Origin: a virus | DNA: 21,902 nucleotides | Strand: one strand, 5' to 3' | IMG/VR virus record: IMGVR_UViG_3300046010_006947 | Coordinates: 1-21,902 of that record | In this document: piece by piece, positions 6,520 through 11,929 of the stretch | Position numbering within the stretch: the first letter of the stretch is position 1 | Layout: the number at the start of each line of letters is the position of its first letter | Translations under genes and position numbers: made by a program | The notes under the pieces: model-generated | What the model was told of the DNA's origin: nothing | The model's input: only the letters and a program-made list of their open reading frames with translations | Databases searched by the model: none

Positions 6520-6521
6520 AC

Positions 6522-6551
6522 TTGCACCTGTAAGAATAAACTGTATATTTG
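6522..6551 (+). promoter_or_regulatory. Promoter of the inserted HNH endonuclease
   Basis: TTG (6522-6524), 19 bases, TATATTTG (6544-6551): a complete Bacteroidetes promoter that ends 12 bases before the HNH start codon. It lies wholly inside the insert, so the endonuclease brings its own expression signal and also drives the second half of the methyltransferase. Confidence 0.75.
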
Positions 6552-6563
6552 TAAAAAAAAGTT

Positions 6564-7181
6564 ATGATAGTAAATGATAAAATATTTGTCACATTAGGTA
6601 CTGCAAATATAGAGTTTTACAAGAATAAAGGTTATGAAATACCTTATAATAAAGATAAAAGAGGTCGCTTAAGAGTAACTAAAGAAATTCCAATAGAAGT
6701 AAGCGTTTACGACCTTCCTATAAAATCAAACGAAAAAATACTTGTAAAATGTGAGGATTGTAATAAAGAAAGAAGTATATCTGCACATACATTATTTGGA
6801 AGAAAAAGTAGTCAATTTTTAAAAAATGGGGAAACTCCTTGTAGTGATTGTGCTAATAAAAGAATGAGCGGTATAAATAGCCCAAGTTATATACATGGAA
6901 GCACATTATTTCCTATGTATAGAAATAACGCAAGGAAAAGAAATATAGAATTTAAATTAACTTCAGAAGAATTTATAAAAATATGTCCAAGCAATTGTTA
7001 TTACTGCGGAAATAAAAGTAATGGAGTTGATCGAAAATATAGTAATATAGGATATACAAAAGATAATTGTCTTCCTTGTTGTTCAAAATGTAACTTTATT
7101 AAAAATACAACACCATTTAATGAATTTGTAGATACAATAAAAAAAATGTATAATAAATTAAAAGAACAAAATGAAATATAA
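6564..7181 (+). CDS. Free-standing HNH homing endonuclease
   Basis: A 205-residue protein. The N-terminal half holds a zinc-binding region (CEDC near residue 63 and CSDC near 93, separated by a basic stretch), probably for DNA binding. The C-terminal half has the HNH core of the type seen in mobile phage endonucleases: YYCG, then GVDRK, GYTKDNCLPCCSKCNFIKN (roughly residues 141-175). It occupies 618 of the 651 bases that separate the two methyltransferase fragments, has its own promoter and is in another frame. This fits a homing gene that has invaded a conserved gene. Its stop overlaps the ATG of the C-terminal methyltransferase fragment by 11 bases, so translation is probably coupled. Confidence 0.88.
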   Translation: MIVNDKIFVTLGTANIEFYKNKGYEIPYNKDKRGRLRVTKEIPIEVSVYDLPIKSNEKILVKCEDCNKERSISAHTLFGRKSSQFLKNGETPCSDCANKRMSGINSPSYIHGSTLFPMYRNNARKRNIEFKLTSEEFIKICPSNCYYCGNKSNGVDRKYSNIGYTKDNCLPCCSKCNFIKNTTPFNEFVDTIKKMYNKLKEQNEI

Positions 7182-7860
7182 ATGTAAAAACACTGGGAAA
7201 ATAATTGAAGTTGAAACTTGTAAAGGATTATATCCTTGTAATATAAATAGTTCACTTTTAACAGCCCAACTAAGAAACAGATATTATTGGAGTAACATAA
7301 GAACTAAACAAGATGGGATGTTTGGAGATTTAGTTACAGATATACCACAACCGAAAGACAGAGGAATAATGTTTAAGGATATTTTAACAAGTGGCACAAC
7401 TAAAAGAAATAAATCAAATTGTTTAACAGAAGGATTGATAGAAAAAGTAGGTAGACACAAAGTAAAAGACTTTAATAATTGGCAAAAAATGTTATTGAAA
7501 AGACCTTCTTCAATGGTGATTTTAGTATATGAAAATAATGAATTAAGAGTTAAAACAAATACTAATAAAGGTTATGATGTAGTTACTGAAAATGATTGTT
7601 TAGATTTATCTTTTCCTACAAGCACAACCAGAAGAGGAAGAGTAACGAAAGGAAAATCACCTTGTTTAATGCAATCAAATAATAATTTATATGCATATAC
7701 AGGTGAGTATGTAAGATTGGTAAACAAAATAGAGATGTGCCGTTTACAAGGTTTTCCTGATAATTATTGTGATATATTGAGTGATAGGAAAGCAGGAAGT
7801 TTATTAGGTGATGGTTGGACACTTCCAGTAATTGAACATATATTTAGTTTTATTAAATGA
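7171..7860 (+). CDS. DNA cytosine-5 methyltransferase, C-terminal part (split gene)
   Basis: A 229-residue chain with the remaining motifs of the enzyme begun at 6043. Residues 1-25 (YKCKNTGKIIEVETC...YPC) look like the second half of a zinc ribbon. INSSLLTAQLRNRYYWSNI is motif VIII, followed by a target-recognition region (about residues 45-190), and then RLQGFPDNY and GDGWTLPVIEHI, motifs IX/X. It lacks the cofactor site and catalytic Cys and so cannot act alone. It is in the same frame as the N-terminal part (start-to-start distance 1137 bases), and the new ATG overlaps the HNH stop. Whether the two halves assemble is unknown; the intact motifs suggest selection or a recent split. Confidence 0.86.
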   Translation: MKYKCKNTGKIIEVETCKGLYPCNINSSLLTAQLRNRYYWSNIRTKQDGMFGDLVTDIPQPKDRGIMFKDILTSGTTKRNKSNCLTEGLIEKVGRHKVKDFNNWQKMLLKRPSSMVILVYENNELRVKTNTNKGYDVVTENDCLDLSFPTSTTRRGRVTKGKSPCLMQSNNNLYAYTGEYVRLVNKIEMCRLQGFPDNYCDILSDRKAGSLLGDGWTLPVIEHIFSFIK

Positions 7861-8060
7861 TTAAGAAAATACACCTACTTTTTAACCGCTTAGATGAACT
7901 ATTTGAACTTCCAAAAGGTACAAGTAAGATTGCTATAAAAGAACGCTTACAAATAGAAAGTATAAGCAAATTAGAACATGAAGATTTAAGTTACTTACTT
8001 CGTTATTTAGATAACATTTTACTAGAACATAATATTGATATTGATGAACAAAAAATTTAA
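7857..8060 (+). CDS. Hypothetical small acidic helical protein
   Basis: A 67-residue protein that overlaps the methyltransferase stop (ATGA). It appears all-helical, with leucines spaced as in a helical bundle and an acidic C-terminus (IDIDEQKI). No recognised motif. Its end overlaps the next small gene. Confidence 0.6.
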   Translation: MIKKIHLLFNRLDELFELPKGTSKIAIKERLQIESISKLEHEDLSYLLRYLDNILLEHNIDIDEQKI

Positions 8061-8205
8061 AAAGCAATTAAAAGAAAGTATGGTTGTAAGCATTCATAAA
8101 TTTGAAGAAACAATTACAGCAATACCAACTAGAATAATAACCAAAGAAGAAAGAGATATTATGATTTTATTGATTAATAATTTACCTTGTGATGAACACA
8201 AATAG
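8044..8205 (+). CDS. Hypothetical 53-residue protein
   Basis: An open frame of 53 codons that bridges the gap between its neighbours, overlapping each by about 15 bases. The N-terminus is basic (MNKKFKKQLKES); the rest is mixed, with TRIITKEERDIMILLINNLP near the end. The fit between overlapping genes and lack of other explanation for the gap support it. Function unknown. Confidence 0.55.
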   Translation: MNKKFKKQLKESMVVSIHKFEETITAIPTRIITKEERDIMILLINNLPCDEHK

Positions 8206-8752
8206 AAACATAAAACAAAAGAAGTGTAAGTATTGTGAAACTCTTTTTTATCCTATAAAGACAACTGCAACTGTATGCACGTGGGAATGTGCCAACTTAC
8301 TCGCAAAGGAAAAAAGCGAAAAGAAGAAAGCAAAGGAGTGGAATGTTAGAAAAAAGGAATTGAAAGAAGGTTTAATGAGTTTACAAGATTGGATTAAGAT
8401 TGCACAAACACACGTTAACACCTACATTAATTTAAGAGATAAAAATAAACCTTGCATAAGTTGTTTTAAACCTATTAGAGGACGTGTAAATGCATCTCAT
8501 TACTTTAATGCTAATAACCATTGGAACGTTAGATTTAATGAAGATAATATTCACAGTAGTTGCATTACTTGTAACCAGTACTTATCTGGCAACCTAATTA
8601 ATTACAGAATAGGTTTAATTGAAAGGATAGGTTTAGATCGTTTAGAACATTTAGAAAGTATAGCAAATGAAACTAGAAAATTTACTATTCCAGAGGTTAA
8701 AGAGATCATTGAAACGTACAAAGAGAAAGTTAAAATATTAAAAAATTCTTAA
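8192..8752 (+). CDS. ninG: NinG-family recombination protein
   Basis: A 186-residue protein with the features of lambda NinG (Rap), which assists phage recombination by acting on branched DNA. Residues 12-33 are a zinc finger (C12, C15, C29, C33), followed by a very basic helix (KSEKKKAKEWNVRKKELKEG). Residues 86-140 contain CISC, a His at 103 in the ASHYFNA segment, RFNEDNIHSSCITCN and SGN..NY, the conserved block of the family. ATG 8192 is preferred over an adjacent GTG at 8189. It precedes the ERF annealing protein, and NinG, ERF and SSB together form a phage recombination set. Confidence 0.88.
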   Translation: MNTNRNIKQKKCKYCETLFYPIKTTATVCTWECANLLAKEKSEKKKAKEWNVRKKELKEGLMSLQDWIKIAQTHVNTYINLRDKNKPCISCFKPIRGRVNASHYFNANNHWNVRFNEDNIHSSCITCNQYLSGNLINYRIGLIERIGLDRLEHLESIANETRKFTIPEVKEIIETYKEKVKILKNS

Positions 8753-8756
8753 AAAG

Positions 8757-8798
8757 ATAACTTTTATTTGTTAGATAAGTTATTTATTATTATATTTG
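8757..8798 (+). promoter_or_regulatory. Promoter with overlapping inverted repeat before the ERF gene
   Basis: TTTG (8767-8770), 20 bases and TATATTTG (8791-8798) form a good Bacteroidetes promoter. ATAACTT (8757-8763) and AAGTTAT (8777-8783) are exact inverted repeats that flank the -33 element, a placement that fits an operator for a dimeric repressor. The 70-base gap between genes holds nothing else. Confidence 0.6.
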
Positions 8799-8822
8799 AA
8801 AATAATTTAAAAATAAAGAAAG

Positions 8823-9338
8823 ATGAAAATTTACTCTAAACTACTGAATGCAAAAAAAAGCATTGGTAAAGTTCACAAGAACGCAAAGAACCCACACTTT
8901 AAGAATTCATACGCCGACGTGAACAGCTTAATTGAGACGGTTGAGCCTATCTTACTAGAAAATGGTTTACTATTGTTACAACCAGTTTTAAACGGTAAAG
9001 TAATTACTAGAATAGTTGACGTTGAAACAGGTGAAAATGTAGAATCTATTATGGAGTTGCCAACTTTGACAAATCCACAACAAATGGGTAGCGCAATTAC
9101 TTATTATAGAAGATACACTTTACAAAGTCTTTTAAGTTTACAAGCGGACGACGACGACGGTAATGCAGCTAGTAAGCCACAACCAAAAGCAAAGCCAACA
9201 CTAAACGATAAAGGTTTTTCACAAGCGCTTGAAAGAATTATTAATGGTGAAGTTGAAATAGTAGCGAAGTTGAAAGAAACTTTCACACTTACACCATCTC
9301 AAGAGTTAGAATTAAACGAAGTATTAAATGGAAACTAA
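8823..9338 (+). CDS. erf: ERF-family single-strand annealing protein
   Basis: A 171-residue recombinase of the ERF family. Residues 22-50 (KNPHFKNSYADVNSLIETVEP...NGL) and the signature NPQQMGSAITYYRRYTLQSLL at 84-104, followed by an Asp cluster DDDDGN (109-114), are diagnostic. ERF proteins form rings that anneal complementary single strands and promote phage genome circularisation and recombination. The C-terminal 55 residues form a Lys/Pro linker and a short acidic tail, which is usually the contact for SSB or other partners. It has its own promoter and an A-rich start region. An SSB gene lies at 11930, NinG just upstream. Confidence 0.92.
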   Translation: MKIYSKLLNAKKSIGKVHKNAKNPHFKNSYADVNSLIETVEPILLENGLLLLQPVLNGKVITRIVDVETGENVESIMELPTLTNPQQMGSAITYYRRYTLQSLLSLQADDDDGNAASKPQPKAKPTLNDKGFSQALERIINGEVEIVAKLKETFTLTPSQELELNEVLNGN

Positions 9339-9417
9339 TTATGATATCGACTATGAAAGATACGAATATGAATGGTACAACTACCAAGGATATGGATGTG
9401 ACAAGCCTAATAACTAG
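9328..9417 (+). CDS. Possible 29-residue Tyr-rich small protein
   Basis: The ATG at 9328 overlaps the end of the ERF gene and opens 29 codons with a striking composition: seven tyrosines alternating with acidic residues (DYERYEYEWYNYQGYG). Coupled starts of this kind are used throughout the window. The competing frame with ATG 9341 covers the same DNA. Short length makes this uncertain. Confidence 0.35.
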   Translation: METNYDIDYERYEYEWYNYQGYGCDKPNN

Positions 9418-9427
9418 ATATATTAAT

Positions 9428-9586
9428 ATGCTTAAAGAAGAAGAATCTAAAACTATTCCGACCAAAGGAGTGATATCAATGTTAGAATCTGTACTAGATG
9501 ACGTTGTATTTAAAACACAATACAACAAAAGAAATACAGAGTTAGAATGTTTAATTAATAATTTGAAAGAACATGGAGTCAGATAA
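9428..9586 (+). CDS. Hypothetical small helical protein
   Basis: I place the start at ATG 9428, giving 52 residues (MLKEEESKTIPTKGVI...). The frame is open upstream to ATG 9341, but the added segment is Thr/Met-rich and overlaps the small Tyr-rich frame. The protein is helical and charged, without a known motif; its end overlaps the next start by 14 bases. Confidence 0.5.
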   Translation: MLKEEESKTIPTKGVISMLESVLDDVVFKTQYNKRNTELECLINNLKEHGVR

Positions 9587-9803
9587 AGAAATGTTAAGGA
9601 GACGTAATTACATAGAAGCCCTTGGAGATAATTATACCGACAAACCAGTTTACGTAATGCTATTTGAAAATGGCGAATGTATAGATCAATTAGAGGAAAG
9701 GTTTGAAAGTAAATACAGAGCTTTAGAATGGTTAAAGGCAAACAAGGTTTTGCAGGCTGGTCAACAATGGGCGCTAGGAAATATTAATAATGAATGGTTA
9801 TGA
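9573..9803 (+). CDS. Hypothetical 76-residue protein
   Basis: A small protein with a beta-like segment KPVYVMLFENGECIDQL followed by a helix RFESKYRALEWLKANK. The pattern suggests a compact alpha/beta fold, but no family is recognised. Its stop overlaps the ATG of the RlpA-like gene (ATGA at 9800-9803), so expression is probably coupled. Confidence 0.65.
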   Translation: MESDKEMLRRRNYIEALGDNYTDKPVYVMLFENGECIDQLEERFESKYRALEWLKANKVLQAGQQWALGNINNEWL

Positions 9804-10129
9804 AAGTAATAATAATAGTAATGTGTTTCTTTTGTCTTACTTCATTCTACGAAGCTACCTACTACGGTGGTAGCTTTCACGGAAACTATACTAAAAGTGG
9901 CGAAATATTCGATAAGAATAAATTAACTGCAGCGTCAAATAAACTACCTTTGGGAGCTTTAATTAAGGTGACAAACAAAGACAACGGAAAGAGTGTAATA
10001 GTTAAGATCAACGACACAGGCGCAATGCCAGAAAATGTGATAGATTTAAGTGAGAAAGCATTCAAGAAAATTGCTGATCTAAAAACAGGCAGAATAAAAA
10101 TCAAAGTAAATATAATAAGATGGAAATAA
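9800..10129 (+). CDS. Exported RlpA-like double-psi beta-barrel protein
   Basis: The ATGA overlap at 9800 gives a 109-residue protein with a short signal peptide (residues 1-17, VIIIVMCFFCLTSF). The rest is one RlpA-like barrel: ATYYGGSFHGNYTKSGEIFD, LTAASNKLPLGALIKVTN, VKINDTG and IDLSEKAFK follow the family order. RlpA proteins bind, and some cut, septal peptidoglycan. The Asp residues at 38 and 72 are kept, but the His usually found in TAAH is Ser46, so lytic activity is doubtful. There is no SPOR domain. Lying among recombination genes, it may alter the host wall or division rather than act as a late endolysin. A frame start at 9794 is possible. Confidence 0.82.
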   Translation: MKVIIIVMCFFCLTSFYEATYYGGSFHGNYTKSGEIFDKNKLTAASNKLPLGALIKVTNKDNGKSVIVKINDTGAMPENVIDLSEKAFKKIADLKTGRIKIKVNIIRWK

Positions 10130-10488
10130 GAGAGCTACAAAGACGTGTCCACAGGAACGCAATCGACAAAGGTTTTTGGGATAAACCGCACAACTTTGGT
10201 AATGATTTAATGTTAATCGTATCTGAGCTAGGTGAATGTATAGAGGCACATAGATGCGGAGATTTCTGCGATATGGAGGCTTACAACGAGTTAATGACAA
10301 ATGAAACGTACGACTTTGAAACGTGCTTTAAACGTGAAATAAAAGATACAATGGAAGATGAGTTAGCAGATGCTTTGATTAGGATATTAGACACTGCAGC
10401 TGGTTATTCCATAGATCTTCAAAAACACGTAGAATTAAAAATGCTATACAATGAGAAAAGAGAACGCCTTCACGGAAAAAAGTACTAA
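10120..10488 (+). CDS. MazG-like nucleotide pyrophosphohydrolase
   Basis: A 122-residue all-helical protein with the MazG metal-binding pattern: SELGECIEA (Glu36, Glu39, Glu42) and, about 40 residues later, EDELADALIRILD (Glu81, Asp84), with KGFWD before and the C-terminal K..YN..R...HGKKY typical of the family. MazG enzymes hydrolyse nucleoside triphosphates to monophosphates; phage versions are thought to adjust the nucleotide pool or the host stringent response. The start overlaps the RlpA-like gene by 10 bases. Confidence 0.85.
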   Translation: MEIRELQRRVHRNAIDKGFWDKPHNFGNDLMLIVSELGECIEAHRCGDFCDMEAYNELMTNETYDFETCFKREIKDTMEDELADALIRILDTAAGYSIDLQKHVELKMLYNEKRERLHGKKY

Positions 10489-10600
10489 GTTCTCAAAAAG
10501 AGAATTAAGGATTAAGAGAGCGAAGTTAAGACACTCAAGGTGTCACTTTAGATTAGAAATAAACAAATCAAAAAACAACGAAAACGAAGATGGAAACTAG
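10451..10600 (+). CDS. Possible small highly basic protein
   Basis: An ATG within the end of the MazG gene opens 49 codons that bridge to the next gene, overlapping both (38 and 11 bases). The protein is strongly basic in its middle (KFSKRELRIKRAKLRHSRCHFR) with an Asn/Glu tail, as expected for a nucleic-acid-binding peptide. The gap of about 100 bases would otherwise be empty. No family recognised. Confidence 0.5.
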   Translation: MRKENAFTEKSTKFSKRELRIKRAKLRHSRCHFRLEINKSKNNENEDGN

Positions 10601-10784
10601 AGAAAAAGAATTGAAAGATTTAATTGATAAGTTAAGAGCAGAACTTACAGGCAACCTACTAGAAGATTGTGAGGTGCAAGCTGAAATATATGAGTTAAAA
10701 AAAGAAATTGCAAAAGAGCAAGGAATAACGATTGAACAATATGAAGATAACGATCAAGAGGAATGTGAATATTGCTCAGGTTAA
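10590..10784 (+). CDS. Hypothetical coiled-coil protein with C-terminal CxxC
   Basis: A 64-residue acidic protein. Residues 3-42 show heptad spacing (LKDLIDKLRAEL...AEIYELKKEIAKEQ), and the end carries CEYCSG, a possible metal-binding or redox pair. It starts in the A-rich end of the previous frame. It ends the operon just before the promoter at 10795. Function unknown. Confidence 0.6.
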   Translation: METREKELKDLIDKLRAELTGNLLEDCEVQAEIYELKKEIAKEQGITIEQYEDNDQEECEYCSG

Positions 10785-10802
10785 AAATAATTTGTATATT
10801 TG
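10772..10802 (+). promoter_or_regulatory. Promoter of the second structured leader
   Basis: TTG at 10772-10774, 20 bases and TATATTTG at 10795-10802. The promoter overlaps the end of the previous gene. The start would be near 10807-10810, inside the first pairing segment of the leader. Confidence 0.65.
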
Positions 10803-10803
10803 T

Positions 10804-10880
10804 AAACGAGGATAGGAAGGATTGATCCCCTTTTGAAAGACGAAGTGTTTACGTTTTCCTCGTTTCATTTTAAACACGCT
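10804..10880 (+). ncRNA. Second structured leader with crossing helices
   Basis: AAACGAGGA (10804-10812) is an exact inverted repeat of TCCTCGTTT (10857-10865). GTGTTTA (10845-10851), before the second arm, pairs with TAAACAC (10871-10877), after it. The pairings cross, so the 5' end would pair with the loop of a downstream hairpin, the same layout as the leader at 2760 but with no sequence identity apart from the promoter. If transcription starts at about 10808, six bases of the first helix remain (CGAGGA with TCCTCG). It has no T-run, so a leader rather than a terminated RNA is more likely. Confidence 0.45.
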
Positions 10881-10897
10881 AATTTAAACACAAAAAA

Positions 10898-10939
10898 ATG
10901 CAAGAAGAAATCTGGAAAAATTACGATTTATGGACTTAA
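10898..10939 (+). other. 13-codon leader frame or gene remnant
   Basis: A well-placed ATG after an A-run opens MQEEIWKNYDLWT and stops; its end overlaps the ATG at 10930. The first seven residues resemble the usual start of NUMOD4/HNH endonucleases (EEIWK). It may be the surviving start of a gene replaced by the downstream insertion, or a leader that couples translation to the next gene. Confidence 0.35.
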
Positions 10940-11196
10940 AACTTCATTCAAACGACAAAATTAGATTAATAACTGGAAGTAGTAAAAATAACTTCATTGA
11001 TTGCTCAGCAGAATATCAAGAGATGGCTTTAACTGTTTCTTTTTTATGCTCACAAACATATATGGAAATAAGAAGAAAAAACAATCAAGTAAAGACTTTT
11101 TATTTTGAAAGTAAAAGACATAAAAAAGAATTTGAGTTTGGATATTGGGAAGATGCAGAAGTTATTTTTGCGTTTAACGAGGTCGTTCACAAGTAA
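10930..11196 (+). CDS. Hypothetical 88-residue protein, possible cassette gene
   Basis: An unrecognised protein that looks mainly beta-structured (KIRLITGSS, ALTVSFLCS, VKTFYFESK, EFEFGYWEDAEVIFAF). Two cysteines, no motif. Its stop lies nine bases before the large attC-like palindrome at 11206, the spacing expected for an integron cassette gene and its recombination site. It has no promoter of its own apart from the leader upstream. Relatives, if any, would be expected in chromosomal integrons or scattered Bacteroidetes genomes. Confidence 0.65.
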   Translation: MDLKLHSNDKIRLITGSSKNNFIDCSAEYQEMALTVSFLCSQTYMEIRRKNNQVKTFYFESKRHKKEFEFGYWEDAEVIFAFNEVVHK

Positions 11197-11205
11197 TTTT
11201 TATTG

Positions 11206-11338
11206 CTTATAACGGCTGACGCTATACGAAGGCAGGGGTTAAGATGCACTCCCTTTCAGCCTTGCACAAATGATAAATAGATGCACACCGCTTGTATTAG
11301 CAGTAAAGCCCCTGCTTTTGTATAGCGTATGTTATAAG
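11206..11338 (+). repeat. attC-like imperfect palindrome (133 bp)
   Basis: Three paired blocks in nested order: CTTATAAC (11206-11213) with GTTATAAG (11331-11338); CGCTATAC (11220-11227) with GTATAGCG (11320-11327); GCAGGGG (11232-11238) with CCCCTGC (11309-11315). The first two are separated by unpaired spacers of 6 and 3 bases, the next by 4 and 4. This is the R box, unpaired spacer, L box and variable stem layout of integron attC sites, including the outer AAC/GTT triplets. The box does not follow GTTRRRY fully (GTTATAA). The 160-base gap contains no other feature. Confidence 0.6.
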
Positions 11339-11740
11339 GCGTTTATTTTTACAATTATGTTAGTAAATATTTCAAAATTAAAAAAAAGTAAAGTTTTTGA
11401 AAATGAGAAGATAAAAATATCATTTTCGACAGGAGAAGTTAGTGATGCACTTTCTGTTTATATTAAAGATGAGAACGGTAAAAATCACCATATTTTATGG
11501 GAGATTTCACCTGATAGATGCCATCAAAACTTTGACAAATCCAATGAGAAAATCAGAGCATTTGTTAAAGATAAAATTGATGAATGGGTAAATGAAGAAG
11601 AAGAATCGGAAAGGTTAAGAAATGAAGCTATTAAAAACAGAAAGCATCGGGAAGAAAACGAGTTGCGTAAATTGACGGACTCTTTTTAAATGCCCTATAA
11701 CAAAGAAATAAGCAATCGTTTTAATGTTGCTTATGGAATG
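11332..11740 (+). mobile_element. Putative integron-like gene cassette
   Basis: If recombination occurs between G and TT of the right-hand box, as in known integrons, the mobile unit runs from 11332 to 11740: a short leader, the 110-residue gene and its own site. The gene at 10930 with the site at 11206 could be a preceding cassette whose left border I cannot define. No integron integrase is present in the window. Confidence 0.45.
11357..11689 (+). CDS. Hypothetical 110-residue protein in an attC-flanked cassette
   Basis: The ATG at 11357 lies 18 bases after the right end of the first palindrome and is preferred; the longer frame from 11270 runs through the palindrome. The N-terminal half has beta-strand character (KIKISFSTGEVSDALSVYIKDENGKNHHILWEIS), the C-terminal half is a charged helix (KIDEWVNEEEESERLRNEAIKNRKHREENELRK). 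I do not recognise a family. The stop lies just before a second attC-like site, so gene plus site form one unit of about 400 bp without a promoter, as in integron cassettes. Many such cassettes carry toxin-antitoxin or defence genes; nothing seen here shows either. Confidence 0.65.
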   Translation: MLVNISKLKKSKVFENEKIKISFSTGEVSDALSVYIKDENGKNHHILWEISPDRCHQNFDKSNEKIRAFVKDKIDEWVNEEEESERLRNEAIKNRKHREENELRKLTDSF

Positions 11741-11747
11741 TTATGAG
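11695..11747 (+). repeat. Second attC-like palindrome (about 50 bp)
   Basis: TATAAC (11696-11701) pairs with GTTATG (11740-11745; one T-G pair), and ATAAGCAA (11708-11715) pairs exactly with TTGCTTAT (11727-11734). Unpaired spacers of 6 and 5 bases separate the boxes and an 11-base loop closes the structure. The organisation copies the site at 11206 in shorter form, with the same TATAAC outer box and 6-base left spacer. Confidence 0.55.
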
Positions 11748-11783
11748 TAGTAAAAAAAAAGTAATTAATTAATAAAAACAAAA

Positions 11784-11927
11784 ATGGACGAAAATTTAGA
11801 AAAACATTTCGAAGTGTGTTTAAAATATGCAAATCAAATGATATGTAAAGATGAGAAAATTGAACCAGAAACGGTAATACTTATTTTGTCATCACTTAAG
11901 GAAATAATTAAATTAAATGATAAATAA
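11784..11927 (+). CDS. Hypothetical 47-residue protein
   Basis: A 47-codon frame in an A-rich start context, two bases before the SSB gene. The product is helical and acidic with two cysteines (EVCLKYANQMICKDE) and a hydrophobic segment VILILSSLKEII. No known motif. It is the first gene after the attC-like region and probably shares a transcript with SSB. Confidence 0.55.
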   Translation: MDENLEKHFEVCLKYANQMICKDEKIEPETVILILSSLKEIIKLNDK

Positions 11928-11929
11928 AT

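Noticed and set aside
6520-7170. Group I intron or intein splitting the methyltransferase
   Set aside because: The HNH gene fills 618 of 651 bases, leaving no space for a ribozyme core; the endonuclease is in another frame with its own promoter, and stop codons rule out an intein.
9289-9741. Long reverse-strand open frame of 150 codons
   Set aside because: It runs opposite to the ERF-downstream genes, has low-complexity Leu/Ser/Ile composition and no start signal; other reverse frames are similar shadows.
11270-11356. N-terminal extension of the 110-residue cassette protein
   Set aside because: The added codons translate the arm and loop of the palindrome; the ATG at 11357 just after it is the natural start.
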